Assembly (NCBI GenBank): GCA_902581405.1 | Contig: CACHOJ010000001.1 | Location: forward strand, 62,001-126,000 | DNA from: an uncultured Pelagibacteraceae bacterium | GTDB taxonomy: Bacteria > Pseudomonadota > Alphaproteobacteria > Pelagibacterales > Pelagibacteraceae | Reading direction: 5' to 3' | Length of the DNA: 64,000 nt | Part shown: positions 8,307 to 17,833 of the stretch, piece after piece | How positions within the stretch are numbered: position 1 is the stretch's first letter | Layout: the number at the start of each line of letters is the position of its first letter | The notes under the pieces: model-generated | What the model was told of the DNA's origin: nothing | Database searches by the model: none | Seen by the model: only the letters and a program-made list of their open reading frames with translations | Made by a program: the position numbers and the translations under genes

Positions 8307-10247
8307 TTAATAATTCTTACTTAGATATTCAATAGCTTCGTTTATGTTAGTTAATTTGTTAGAACAAGTTTGGTTTTTACATACAATAACACTTGGTTTT
8401 GTATCATTATTTAATTGGTAAACAAATGTTGCAACTCCTAGATATTCTTTTTGTAAATAAAGCTGTATTTCCTTAATAGACTGGGATGTTCCACTGAATG
8501 TGAATGATAAGCTATTATCGCAAATATCTAGAGTTTTAATAAAGCTAAACATTTGTGAATAATAAGAGTTTAAAACCTGATGAAAAGATTTTTTAAGAAC
8601 CTCATTTCTTTCAGACCATATTTTATCATTTGTAATTGAATATAATTTATTTGAAATTAGTAGATAAACACTATTACCATTTGGTATATTGCTATCGTTT
8701 AAGTCTAGTGGACTCGCAAACAAATCATTATCTTTAATAATATTTTTCTGGAATAGTTGTATTTCTTTATTAAAGAATAATTTCCAAGTATCATTCATTA
8801 TTTTTATTGATTTCTCTAAAGCTTTTTTGTCAGCATTAACTTCATATAGCGTTATCATGAGTAAAGCATAATATACATAGTCCTCAAGAAAAGTTCCTAT
8901 TTCTTTATTTTCATAACAATGAATAATTTTTTGATGCAATTTTGTATTTAATATTTTAATTGTTTCTATCGTGTTATTTTTTAAATCTTCATCATCTAAA
9001 TATACTGACGTTTTGAGAAGAACTTGGAGCATATATGCATTTAAATCAGTTTGAGATTTATCATCAAAAAATGGTTTTACTCTTTTTCTTCTAATATTAA
9101 GTAATTTATTTTTTATTTGTTCTAGTTTATTTTTATCTTCGTCAGGTATTAAATTTTTTTCCACCAAAATATTATTACCTTCAAAGTTACCGCTTTCCGA
9201 AATTTCGAACTTATTTTCTAGTAATTTAATATCTTCTTTTAAAAGATTTTTTAATTCCTCATATGACCAAACATAATATTTTCCTTCAACACCCTCGCTA
9301 TCAGCATCATATGCTGAACCATATAATTTCTCATTGTTTTTAAAATCATTATTAAAATAATGAATGGTTTGCAAAAGTTTATCTTTAAAATAATTATTTT
9401 TTGTATTTTGATAAAATTTAGTCAAAAGATCTATAAACTGAATATTATCATAGAGCATTTTTTCAAAATGAGGAATTATCCATTTTTCATCTACAGCGTA
9501 CCTTGAGACTCCACCATCAAGATGATCATAAATTCCTTTTGAGCAAAGGTTGGTAAGCAAAGTTTCAACAGGTTTAAAATAGTTAATATTTTTAGTCTTT
9601 AAATAAAAATAAAACATTGCATCAAATAAATAAAATTGTGGAAACTTTGGAGCTCCTTTAAAGCTGCCGTTACTTTCATCTAGATAATTGATAATTTTTT
9701 CAACAAATGGCTCCAGAGGTTGGTTTAAAACTGCAGATCTTTGATTAATTTTTGAAAAAATATCTTTTACTTGAGGGGCTTGAGCCAAGATTTTTTCTCT
9801 ATTCTCTTTGTAAACATTGTGAACATTATTTAAGACTTTTTTAAAGTCCGGTCTTCCTTGAATTTCTTTTGGTGGGAAATATGTTCCACCTGTAAAAGGC
9901 ACACCATTTTCATCTAAAAACATTGATAATGGCCATCCTCCCTGAGCACCAGTTAATATTGATAAACTTTTTTGAAAAACATAATCTAAATCTGGCCTTT
10001 CTTCTCTATCAACTTTAATATTTATAAATTTTTCATTCATAAGTTTGGCAGTTTCCTCATTTTCGAAGCTTTCATGTGCCATTACATGGCACCAATGACA
10101 GCTAGCGTATCCAACGCTTAAAAATATTGGCTTTTTTTCCTTTTTTGCTTTTTCTAGAGTTTCTTTATTCCATGGAAACCAATCAACAGGATTATCTTTA
10201 TGTTGTTGAAGGTAAGGGCTTTTCTCGTTTTTTAAAATATTAGACAA
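8307..10247 (-). CDS. YyaL/SPATA20-type thioredoxin-domain protein (TTG start proposed)
   Basis: The N-terminal 160 residues are a DsbH-like thioredoxin fold with the redox motif CHWC ([15 protein letters not shown]); the rest is an alpha/alpha-barrel region like six-hairpin glycosidases ([29 protein letters not shown]). The biochemical role of this widespread family is not established. An ATG at 10301 would overlap the HD-domain gene by 53 bases and add 18 unrelated residues. The TTG at 10247 begins [16 protein letters not shown], which matches the usual family N-terminus, and lies one base after the upstream stop. I therefore prefer TTG (646 aa). Confidence 0.85.
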   Translation of the reverse strand: MSNILKNEKSPYLQQHKDNPVDWFPWNKETLEKAKKEKKPIFLSVGYASCHWCHVMAHESFENEETAKLMNEKFINIKVDREERPDLDYVFQKSLSILTGAQGGWPLSMFLDENGVPFTGGTYFPPKEIQGRPDFKKVLNNVHNVYKENREKILAQAPQVKDIFSKINQRSAVLNQPLEPFVEKIINYLDESNGSFKGAPKFPQFYLFDAMFYFYLKTKNINYFKPVETLLTNLCSKGIYDHLDGGVSRYAVDEKWIIPHFEKMLYDNIQFIDLLTKFYQNTKNNYFKDKLLQTIHYFNNDFKNNEKLYGSAYDADSEGVEGKYYVWSYEELKNLLKEDIKLLENKFEISESGNFEGNNILVEKNLIPDEDKNKLEQIKNKLLNIRRKRVKPFFDDKSQTDLNAYMLQVLLKTSVYLDDEDLKNNTIETIKILNTKLHQKIIHCYENKEIGTFLEDYVYYALLMITLYEVNADKKALEKSIKIMNDTWKLFFNKEIQLFQKNIIKDNDLFASPLDLNDSNIPNGNSVYLLISNKLYSITNDKIWSERNEVLKKSFHQVLNSYYSQMFSFIKTLDICDNSLSFTFSGTSQSIKEIQLYLQKEYLGVATFVYQLNNDTKPSVIVCKNQTCSNKLTNINEAIEYLSKNY

Positions 10248-10248
10248 T

Positions 10249-10806
10249 TTAGTGATGATAGAAAGGTTTTCTTGCAAAAATATTTCTAACCATTGGTTCA
10301 AATTCTTTTAAAGTCATTGATTTGTAACTTGGATCAAATGACGCTTGGTCATAATTTTCACAAAAATCTATTGTTGCTTGATAATGTTCAGAATCTTTAT
10401 ATTTTTCTCTAGCATTTTTATCTCCACCTAAATGTTCAGCAGAATAATAAGTTTGAAATAAACCATGGTGCAAAATAATCCAGTAAGTTTTCTCTGAGAC
10501 ATATGGTTTGATTACTGATGCTGCATATTGTGAATGATTCATTGGAGCCAACTCGTCTCCAAGATCATGTAATAACGTAGCTACTACCATTTCCTCACTT
10601 TCTCCATTCTTATAAGCTCTGGTAGCTGCTTGTAATGCATGTTCAAGTCTTGTTACTTGATATCCTTCTAAAGTAGTAGTCTGTGATGCCAAATATTTTA
10701 AAACTCTATCCGCAGTTTTTCTTTCATACTGACTTTCTAACCTTTCTAAAAGCTGATAGTCATCTTTTGTACCATTTTTCATTTCAGTAAAACTTACTTT
10801 TTTCAT
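10249..10806 (-). CDS. HD-domain protein, PhnZ/MIOX-superfamily-like
   Basis: A 185-aa cytoplasmic protein with a full set of candidate metal ligands: His in RLEHALQAA, His-Asp in LLHDLGD, His in NHSQYAA, His in ILHHGLFQ and Asp in CENYDQASF. This spacing is that of the small HD proteins related to PhnZ and myo-inositol oxygenase, which can hold a mixed-valent di-iron centre and oxidise substrates, as well as of ordinary HD phosphohydrolases. Which activity it has cannot be decided from sequence alone. It starts one base after the purF stop. Confidence 0.75.
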   Translation of the reverse strand: MKKVSFTEMKNGTKDDYQLLERLESQYERKTADRVLKYLASQTTTLEGYQVTRLEHALQAATRAYKNGESEEMVVATLLHDLGDELAPMNHSQYAASVIKPYVSEKTYWIILHHGLFQTYYSAEHLGGDKNAREKYKDSEHYQATIDFCENYDQASFDPSYKSMTLKEFEPMVRNIFARKPFYHH

Positions 10807-10807
10807 A

Positions 10808-12277
10808 CTAATTATTTGATGCAGTGCTAAGCAATGATAGTTGTGTTACTTTATCTTCACCAAGTTCATCAATTATTTTTACAGGATATTCTCCTGTAAA
10901 GTGGTGATCTGTCAACTGTGGGTAGTTATTATTTCTTTTATCAAAACCCATTCCTAAATATAAGCCGTTTAAGCTTAAAAATTTAAGAGATTTTGCCTTA
11001 ATAAATTCACAAATTTCATCTGTAGATTTATTCGCAGCCATAAGTTCTTTTTTGGTAGGGGTATCCACACCGTAAAAATCAGGAAACTTAATTTCAGGGC
11101 TTGCTATTCTAACATGAACTTCTTTTGCGCCAGCATCATAAAGCATTTTAACTATTTTTGATGATGTTGTTCCTCTAACAAGAGAGTCATCAACTAGTAT
11201 TATTTTTTTATTTTTAATCACAGAAATATTTGGATTTAATTTCAATTTAACTCCGAGGCTCCTAATTTGTTGTGAAGGTTCAATAAAAGTTCTACCTACA
11301 TAATGATTTCTAATTAAACCTAAGTCAAATTTAAGTCTTTTTTCTTCAGCATATCCTAATGCTGCAGCATTTCCTGAATCTGGAACTGGCACAACTAAAT
11401 CTGCTTTAATATCATCTTCTTTTGCTAATTGTGCACCAAAATTTTTTCTATATTCATAAGCTGTTTTGCCATTTAAAATACTATCTGGTCTTGAAAAATA
11501 TATGTATTCAAAAACACAAGGTCTAATTTTTCTAGGTGGAAAAGGTTTAACACTTTTTAGTTCATCATTTTCAATGTAAACAATTTCTCCATTTTCTACC
11601 TCTCTTACGAACTTAGCTCCAATTATATCAAAAGCGCATGTTTCAGATGCGAGAACGTATGAGTTTTTTAACTTACCAATAACCAGTGGTCTTATTCCAT
11701 AAGGATCTCTTACACCAATAAGTGTATTTTGTGTCATCATTACAAGTGCATAACCACCTTGGATTTGAAATATAGCATCTATAATTTTGTCTATAGTTTT
11801 CACTCTTTTAGACTTAGCTATTAATTGAACAATAGTCTCTGTATCTGATGTTGTATAAAAAATTGCTCCATCTTGAACTAACTTATTTCTTAAAGTTATA
11901 GCATTTGTTAGGTTACCATTATGGGCAACTCCTATACCCCCTGCATTTGTATCAGCAAAAAAAGGCTGAACATTTCTTAAAGCAGTTCCACCAGTTGTTG
12001 AGTAACGATTATGACCTATTGCATGTTTTCCAGGAAGTTTTTTAATAACTTTTTCATCATTAAAGTTGTCTCCGACCAAACCAAATCTTTTTTCAGAATG
12101 ATATTTTTCACCATCGTATGAAACAATTCCACAACCCTCTTGTCCTCTATGTTGAAGAGCATGAAGACCTAAAGCAGTTAGAGTAGATGCGTCATTAGAA
12201 TTACTTATACCAAAAACTGCACACTCCTCTTTAATTTTAGGATCATATATCTTGAACTTTTTCTTTAGTTTCATCAT
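10808..12277 (-). CDS. purF: Amidophosphoribosyltransferase
   Basis: Catalyses the first step of purine synthesis, moving the glutamine amide to PRPP. Of 489 residues, the first 18 are a propeptide-like leader before Cys19 (KEECAVFGI), the expected N-terminal nucleophile of the class II glutamine amidotransferase domain. The PRPP loop LVDDSLVRGTTS lies near residue 357. HNRYSTTG and HNGNLTN are typical of the family. Its start overlaps cvpA by 35 bases; cvpA-purF adjacency is widely conserved. purM and purN are encoded elsewhere in this window. Confidence 0.95.
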   Translation of the reverse strand: MMKLKKKFKIYDPKIKEECAVFGISNSNDASTLTALGLHALQHRGQEGCGIVSYDGEKYHSEKRFGLVGDNFNDEKVIKKLPGKHAIGHNRYSTTGGTALRNVQPFFADTNAGGIGVAHNGNLTNAITLRNKLVQDGAIFYTTSDTETIVQLIAKSKRVKTIDKIIDAIFQIQGGYALVMMTQNTLIGVRDPYGIRPLVIGKLKNSYVLASETCAFDIIGAKFVREVENGEIVYIENDELKSVKPFPPRKIRPCVFEYIYFSRPDSILNGKTAYEYRKNFGAQLAKEDDIKADLVVPVPDSGNAAALGYAEEKRLKFDLGLIRNHYVGRTFIEPSQQIRSLGVKLKLNPNISVIKNKKIILVDDSLVRGTTSSKIVKMLYDAGAKEVHVRIASPEIKFPDFYGVDTPTKKELMAANKSTDEICEFIKAKSLKFLSLNGLYLGMGFDKRNNNYPQLTDHHFTGEYPVKIIDELGEDKVTQLSLLSTASNN

Positions 12278-12788
12278 AATCTTTTTTGTCCGGAAATTCT
12301 TTTATAAGATAGTTACTGCCTTTTTCAACCCATGCATATGTAAAAGCATCATCTAAGTTTATTGGCCATTTTTTATGATTATAAACTATATTTATGGTTG
12401 TATAAATACATACTACAATAATGTAAGCTCTTATAAAGCCAAAAAAGAAACCAAAGATTCTATCTAAATTACCCAAAACAGAGTATGTGATTGCTCTATT
12501 AATTCCTTTGTTAATTAATAAAATTAAGAAAATAATTATTATATACAATCCTATGCCAACAATCAGATCAAGAACATATTCACTATCAATAATATCTTTT
12601 AAATATGGTTTTGCTTTTGGAAATAAGAAAAGAGTAAGTACGTAAGCTAAAAGCCACTTAGAGGCTGATAAAATACTCAACACAAAACCCTTTTTTGTAC
12701 ATTTAATTAATGAGAGAATCGTAAAAAATAAGTAAACAATATCAAATATGTACAACTCACTGAATATGTCTTTTAATATCTCTATCAC
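12243..12788 (-). CDS. cvpA: CvpA family membrane protein
   Basis: A 181-aa inner-membrane protein with four predicted helices. The motif GFVLSILSASKWLLAYVLT near residue 35 and the helix GFFFGFIRAYIIVV are typical of the CvpA family, named for a role in colicin V production in E. coli but widely conserved beside purF. Its physiological role is still unclear. It directly abuts the RND exporter gene upstream of it on the minus strand and overlaps purF, so it sits in the middle of a tight transcript. Confidence 0.85.
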   Translation of the reverse strand: MIEILKDIFSELYIFDIVYLFFTILSLIKCTKKGFVLSILSASKWLLAYVLTLFLFPKAKPYLKDIIDSEYVLDLIVGIGLYIIIIFLILLINKGINRAITYSVLGNLDRIFGFFFGFIRAYIIVVCIYTTINIVYNHKKWPINLDDAFTYAWVEKGSNYLIKEFPDKKDYDETKEKVQDI

Positions 12789-15161
12789 TTATTTTATTTT
12801 GAAAGGTTTAAATACTAAAAGAAGAGATGGTAATAATGTTAAGACAGATATCATGGCTAACAACATCGCAATTCCAGTAAAGACACCAAAATAAATTGTG
12901 GGAATAAAATTAGATAAAATTAAAATAGAAAAACCAAATACAATTGTGATTGATGTATTGATTATCGCTATTCCAACTGTCGAATGACAATATTTGATAG
13001 TTTTATTGTAATCTTTAAAATTAACCAATTCTTCTTTAAATCTATAAATATAGTGAATACTGTTGTCTACTGCTATACCAATTGTAATAGCTGCAATAGT
13101 TATAGTCATCATATCTAGAGGTATTCCTGCCAAACCTATTATTCCTAAAATAAAAAAAGCTGCAATAAAATTGGGAACTACACCTATAAGTGAAATTTTA
13201 ATGTTTCTAAAAAGAATTAAAAACATAATTAAAATACCAATCATAACAAAACCTAAAGTTAATATTTGAGACTTAAATAAACTTTGTAATAAATTATTAA
13301 ATAATATTAAAACTCCACCAAGTTTGAATTCATTTTTTTTAATACCTAATTTATTTTCTAGATCAAAATTTATTTTATTAATGAGTTCATTTCTTCTTAA
13401 TCCGTCTAATGAATCTTTTATCCTCAAACTTATTCTAGCTTCAGAGTCTTCAATTGAAATATATGGATCTATAATCTCTTTTTTGATTAAGTCAGGTATC
13501 TTTGTATAAAGAACACCCATTTCCAATGTACCAAGTGGTTTATTATTGTTTAATTTAGTTGCTACTTCAATAATTGAGGAAAAAGATAAAACTTTCCCAG
13601 TTGCCTCAATATTATCAAGATAATTATGAACTCTTTTTATTTTATCTATTTTATCTTTAGTAAACCAATATTTCTCGTCATTTTCATCTTCATCGCCCCA
13701 ATCATTTTCCTCATCTTTCTCTTCATCTTTTGTGGCCGGAAATTTCAAAATAACTTCTAAAGGAGTTGTTCCACCAAGTTTTTCATCAATCAATTTCATA
13801 CCTTGGTATATTTCTGTTTTTTTATTAAAATAATTTATAAAACTATTCTCTACCTCCAATTTAGATATTCCAAAAATACTTAAAAAAATAACGATTATAG
13901 TTAATCCAAATATATAATTTTTATTATCAAGGGCTAGATTTCCAAAATAATTTGTAATTTTTGATCCCTCATTTTTTGTTAAGGCTATATTAGAGCCCTG
14001 CGTAGAACTAATTAATGTCGGAAGAAGAGTAAATGTTGTTAAAAGAGATGTTATTAATCCAAAAGTCATCATCCAGCCAAAATCTATTATAGGTTTTATT
14101 TCACTAAAAATTAATGACATAAATGCACATATAGTTGTTATGACAGTATAAAATATTGGCCATATCATTTTTCTTGTTGTTAAAATTAAAACTTCAAATT
14201 TTTTTTTATTTGGAAATTGTTTTGTCAATTGCAAATATCTTGTGCTCATATGAATATTCATTGCCATTGTTAAAATTAACATTAACGCAATAAAATTTGA
14301 TGAAATCACTGTAACTTTCCATCCAACAAATCCTAGAAATCCTACCATTAAGACAACAGAGAAGAAGCAACTACTAATTGGTATTATTATCCATATTAAT
14401 TTTCTAAAAACGTACCAAAGTGTTATAATAATAAAAGCTAATACCCCTATACCAAAAGCAATAATATCATTTTTTATAAATGTCATCATATCGTCAGCTA
14501 TCATAGGAATACCACCTAGATAAATTTCTGTGTTTTGATTATATTTTTTTATTACTTCTCTTATTTCTAAAATATTTTTGTGTCTCTCTTTTTTTAATTT
14601 ATCCTTTATTATTTCCAAATCTTTTTTTGACTTATTTTTTATTTCCACATTATTTGGTTTTATATAAACAATTATCCCACTTGTTCTGCCATCTTCACTA
14701 ATAACAAAATTTCTAAATACAGGACTATTTAAAATTTCATTGAAACCTCTATCTTTATCTATATTTTCACTCTTTAATGTTTTAAAATTTTGTATTCGAT
14801 CAACCAAACTATCATCAGTTGCATCCAGCAAAGGAATATCAAGTAAAGTAATAACATTGTGGACCCAATTTAAATTCTGTAAATCATTTTTAAGTGCAAA
14901 AAGATTTTTAATTGACTCTTCCGAAACCATTTTATTTTTTGGGGAGTATGTGAGTACTAAAAATTCCTTAGCACCATATCGTTCATTAATTTCATTTAAA
15001 TATTTCAAATCTGGATCATTTTCTAATAGCAACGTCTCGGAACTAGCATCTAATCGAAAATCTTTCGAATTATAAATGGCTAATAGTAATATGATTACAA
15101 GCAATGAGAAAACTAGCTTTGGTTTCTCTATTATGTTTTTTTGATAAAAATTAGCTAACAT
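12789..15161 (-). CDS. RND superfamily exporter (MMPL type)
   Basis: A 790-aa inner-membrane protein with two repeats, each with one helix, a large periplasmic domain and a bundle of five or six helices. The helix GIAVDNSIHYIYRFKEE in the second half is a typical MMPL/RND motif. Length and form fit lipid-type RND exporters such as HpnN-like proteins, but the cargo is unknown. The second periplasmic domain carries an unusual acidic stretch around residue 480 (DEEKDEENDWGDEDENDE). No membrane-fusion or outer-membrane partner gene lies nearby. Confidence 0.85.
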   Translation of the reverse strand: MLANFYQKNIIEKPKLVFSLLVIILLLAIYNSKDFRLDASSETLLLENDPDLKYLNEINERYGAKEFLVLTYSPKNKMVSEESIKNLFALKNDLQNLNWVHNVITLLDIPLLDATDDSLVDRIQNFKTLKSENIDKDRGFNEILNSPVFRNFVISEDGRTSGIIVYIKPNNVEIKNKSKKDLEIIKDKLKKERHKNILEIREVIKKYNQNTEIYLGGIPMIADDMMTFIKNDIIAFGIGVLAFIIITLWYVFRKLIWIIIPISSCFFSVVLMVGFLGFVGWKVTVISSNFIALMLILTMAMNIHMSTRYLQLTKQFPNKKKFEVLILTTRKMIWPIFYTVITTICAFMSLIFSEIKPIIDFGWMMTFGLITSLLTTFTLLPTLISSTQGSNIALTKNEGSKITNYFGNLALDNKNYIFGLTIIVIFLSIFGISKLEVENSFINYFNKKTEIYQGMKLIDEKLGGTTPLEVILKFPATKDEEKDEENDWGDEDENDEKYWFTKDKIDKIKRVHNYLDNIEATGKVLSFSSIIEVATKLNNNKPLGTLEMGVLYTKIPDLIKKEIIDPYISIEDSEARISLRIKDSLDGLRRNELINKINFDLENKLGIKKNEFKLGGVLILFNNLLQSLFKSQILTLGFVMIGILIMFLILFRNIKISLIGVVPNFIAAFFILGIIGLAGIPLDMMTITIAAITIGIAVDNSIHYIYRFKEELVNFKDYNKTIKYCHSTVGIAIINTSITIVFGFSILILSNFIPTIYFGVFTGIAMLLAMISVLTLLPSLLLVFKPFKIK

Positions 15162-15186
15162 TTGATATTAGCTTTTATAATTTATA

Positions 15187-16602
15187 TTAGTTATTTTGAA
15201 TATCTTTAAATTTTGTAAACATTTCTTCAAATTCAAGCATTATAGTACCAGTTGGACCATGTCTTTGCTTAAGTATGAGAAGTTCAGCTAAATGAGAAAT
15301 TTCATTCATTTTAGCTTGCCATTCAGCGTGTTCAACAGTTGCGGGTCTTGGTTCTTTGTTTTTTAGATAATAAGACTCTCTAAAAACAAACATAACAACA
15401 TCCGCATCTTGCTCGATTGATCCAGACTCTCTTAGATCTGAGAGTAGTGGTTTTTTATCATCTCTTTGTTCGACTGCTCTAGATAATTGCGAAAGAGCCA
15501 ATACCGGAACTGATAATTCTTTTGCTAGAGCCTTCAGTCCTTGAGTGATTTCGGAAATTTCTTGAACTCTTCCATCCTTAAAGGCAGTTCCTTTCATTAA
15601 TTGAATATAGTCAATCACTATCATATCGAGTCCATGTATTCTTTTAATTCTTCTTGCCCTGTTGCTTAATGCTGCAATTGATATTGCGGGAGTTTCATCA
15701 ATATATAAAGGTATTTCAGAGATATCCTTTGAAGTTTCTATAAATTTATCAAATTGTTCTTCTGTTATTTTTCCACGTCTAATATCATTTGATTTAATTC
15801 TTGATTGTTCAGCAAGAATTCTAGTGGACAACTGCTCTGATGACATTTCTAATGAAAAAAATGCAACACAAGATTTTTCTCCTTTTTCTTGAATATTTTT
15901 TGCAGCATGAAATGCAATATTTGTAGCTAGTGCAGTTTTTCCCATAGAAGGCCTTCCTGCTATAATAATTAAATCAGATTTGTGCATTCCTCCTAATCTA
16001 TCATCAAGATCCCTTAAACCAGAGGGAACACCAACTATTCCCTCTTCATTTTTATATGCATTAGATGCCATTTCAATGGTCTGCCTCATAGCTTCATCAA
16101 ATTTCACAATAGATGAGCTAAAAGAACCTTTTTCAGCCAAATCAAATAAAGATTTTTCAAAATTTTCAATGATTTTTTGTCCATCACTATTTAAATCATT
16201 TAATTTTGCAGCATCAATAATATTATCTGAAATTTTTATTAACTCTCTCTTTACATACAAGTCATAAATTAGTTTTGAGTACTCGATACTTTGTCTTGTT
16301 GAGGTTGAAAATTTTGTAATTTTTACAAGGTACTCTGGAATATCAAGTTCATCTTTTTCATTTTCGAAGTAATTTTTAAGGGTAATTGGATTTGCCAACA
16401 TACCTTTGTAAATTAGACTTTCTATTGCATTAAATATTTTTTGATGCATTGGGTCGTAAAAATTTTTACTTGAAATTAATAAGTTTATTTCGTCGAATAT
16501 TTCATTTGTAAGCAGTATTGAACCGATAACAGACTGTTCAGCCTCTATATTATTAGGAAGTTCATCTACTTTATTTTTGACTATATTTAAAGATTGTGAC
16601 AC
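15187..16602 (-). CDS. dnaB: Replicative DNA helicase
   Basis: Unwinds DNA at the replication fork as a hexamer. The 471-aa protein begins with the N-terminal domain (PNNIEAEQSVIGSIL) and carries Walker A GRPSMGKTA at residues 216-224, IVIDYIQLM as Walker B and LRESGSIEQDADVVMF in the RecA-type core. No intein interrupts it. It follows rpsF-rpsR-rplI, as in many bacteria, with a 67-base gap in which I see no terminator hairpin. Confidence 0.96.
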   Translation of the reverse strand: MSQSLNIVKNKVDELPNNIEAEQSVIGSILLTNEIFDEINLLISSKNFYDPMHQKIFNAIESLIYKGMLANPITLKNYFENEKDELDIPEYLVKITKFSTSTRQSIEYSKLIYDLYVKRELIKISDNIIDAAKLNDLNSDGQKIIENFEKSLFDLAEKGSFSSSIVKFDEAMRQTIEMASNAYKNEEGIVGVPSGLRDLDDRLGGMHKSDLIIIAGRPSMGKTALATNIAFHAAKNIQEKGEKSCVAFFSLEMSSEQLSTRILAEQSRIKSNDIRRGKITEEQFDKFIETSKDISEIPLYIDETPAISIAALSNRARRIKRIHGLDMIVIDYIQLMKGTAFKDGRVQEISEITQGLKALAKELSVPVLALSQLSRAVEQRDDKKPLLSDLRESGSIEQDADVVMFVFRESYYLKNKEPRPATVEHAEWQAKMNEISHLAELLILKQRHGPTGTIMLEFEEMFTKFKDIQNN

Positions 16603-16669
16603 AAACTAAATTTATAAAATAAACCCAAAAATTCAATTCTTAAATTTTTATGGGGAAAATTATGTATAA

Positions 16670-17125
16670 TTATTTTTCTTCTTCTGAGATAGTTTTAATT
16701 ACAATCTGTGTTTGAACATCTGGATGTAAATTTATAATAACATCAAAATTTCCTATTGATTTAATTTCTTTTGAAGGTTGTATTAAAGATGGGTTAATCT
16801 CTACTTTTTCAAAATGCTCTAAAACTTTTGATATTTCCGTGGGTTTGACTGATCCGTAAAGTTCATTGTTTTCAGTACTTAGCTTTTTAATTATATACTC
16901 TTTATTTTTAATTTTCTCATCAATTAGCTTTGCTTCTTTTTTTCTATCCTGATCTTTTTTACTTAGCTCTTGTTTAATTTTTTCAACTTCTTTAATATTT
17001 TCTTTTGATGCAAATAACGCTTTTTTTTCAGATATAAGAAAATTTCTGGCAAACCCTCGTTTAACATCAATTATTTCTCCTATTGAACCAACATTCCTAA
17101 CATTCTCAAGTAGTATTACTTTCAT
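16670..17125 (-). CDS. rplI: 50S ribosomal protein L9
   Basis: The 151-aa sequence begins MKVILLENVRNVGSIGEIIDVKRG, the conserved rRNA-binding N-domain (given as MKVILLENVRNVG and GEIIDVKRG), followed by the long linking helix rich in Lys and Glu (residues 45-80) and a C-terminal domain with ELYGSVKPTEI. L9 spans the 50S subunit and influences reading-frame maintenance. It starts one base after rpsR and is part of the rpsF-rpsR-rplI-dnaB unit. Confidence 0.95.
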   Translation of the reverse strand: MKVILLENVRNVGSIGEIIDVKRGFARNFLISEKKALFASKENIKEVEKIKQELSKKDQDRKKEAKLIDEKIKNKEYIIKKLSTENNELYGSVKPTEISKVLEHFEKVEINPSLIQPSKEIKSIGNFDVIINLHPDVQTQIVIKTISEEEK

Positions 17126-17126
17126 T

Positions 17127-17396
17127 TTATAATAAAGCTAAATTTCTTGCTCTCTTAATAGATAAAGATAATTCTCTTTGTTTTTTTTGGCTAACTGAAG
17201 TTATTCTTGATGGCAAAATCTTTCCATTTTCAGATACATATCTTTTAAGTAATTTTATATTTTTGTAATCAATTATTGGAGCTCCTTTTGCAGACAAAGG
17301 ACATTTTTTTTTAAATTTATATTTCTGATTTTGAAAAATACTAAGCTTGGCGAAACTACTTTGCTTATTTTTTTTTTTGTTATTTCTTTTTTTCAT
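17127..17396 (-). CDS. rpsR: 30S ribosomal protein S18
   Basis: An 89-aa basic protein. The core [19 protein letters not shown] and the RNA-binding [20 protein letters not shown] are diagnostic of S18 (motifs quoted separately). The N-terminus has a lysine/asparagine-rich extension of about 20 residues. S18 pairs with S6 on the 30S platform, and the genes are adjacent with an 18-base gap. Confidence 0.95.
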   Translation of the reverse strand: MKKRNNKKKNKQSSFAKLSIFQNQKYKFKKKCPLSAKGAPIIDYKNIKLLKRYVSENGKILPSRITSVSQKKQRELSLSIKRARNLALL

Positions 17397-17414
17397 TAAT
17401 TATTATAATACTAT

Positions 17415-17750
17415 TTATGCAAGTTTTTCCTCAGTTTTTTTAAAATAGTCTGTGTCCAAATCAAATTTTTTTACTTTCACAGTGAGATATCTTAGTAAAT
17501 TCTTATCAATTTTTTCATTTTTTTCTAATTCTGAGATAGTATTACCATCAGCCTTAATTTTGAAATGAATATAATTACCTTTTTTATTTTTTTTGATTAA
17601 GTATGACAAGTTCATTAATCCCCAATTTTCTAATTTAACCACATCTCCATTGTTCTTCTCTACAATTTTAGAATATTTATCCTGAATTTGTTTTAATTGA
17701 GAAGGGCTTATATCCTGCCTTGCTATAATGGTATGCTCATATAAGTTCAT
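17415..17750 (-). CDS. rpsF: 30S ribosomal protein S6
   Basis: A 111-aa protein with the S6 fold signature: MNLYEHTIIARQDIS at the N-terminus, LENWGLMNLSYLIKKNKKGNY in the middle (two conserved blocks) and ENEKIDKNLLRYLTVKV near the end. It is the first gene of the long minus-strand run and is divergent from fabD across 83 bases. I looked for the S6:S18-binding leader hairpin upstream and did not see one. Confidence 0.95.
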   Translation of the reverse strand: MNLYEHTIIARQDISPSQLKQIQDKYSKIVEKNNGDVVKLENWGLMNLSYLIKKNKKGNYIHFKIKADGNTISELEKNEKIDKNLLRYLTVKVKKFDLDTDYFKKTEEKLA

Positions 17751-17781
17751 ATTATTTCTTTCAAAAAAGAGAGGATATACT

Positions 17782-17787
17782 ATTATA
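17782..17787 (-). promoter_or_regulatory. Probable -10 element of the rpsF operon
   Basis: TATAAT on the minus strand, a perfect consensus -10, lies about 32 bases upstream of the rpsF ATG. No good -35 is seen 17 bases further up. It is the only evident promoter before the long minus-strand run. Confidence 0.4.
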
Positions 17788-17833
17788 AATTTTTAATTAC
17801 AATATAAAAATAAGGTTTTTAATCATATTTTCT

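Noticed and set aside
14740-15075. 111-aa plus-strand frame inside the RND gene
   Set aside because: Antisense shadow of a well-supported gene; no start signal or recognisable domain.
17751-17833. S6:S18-binding leader RNA before rpsF
   Set aside because: The 83-base gap holds no stem with the expected CCG bulge.
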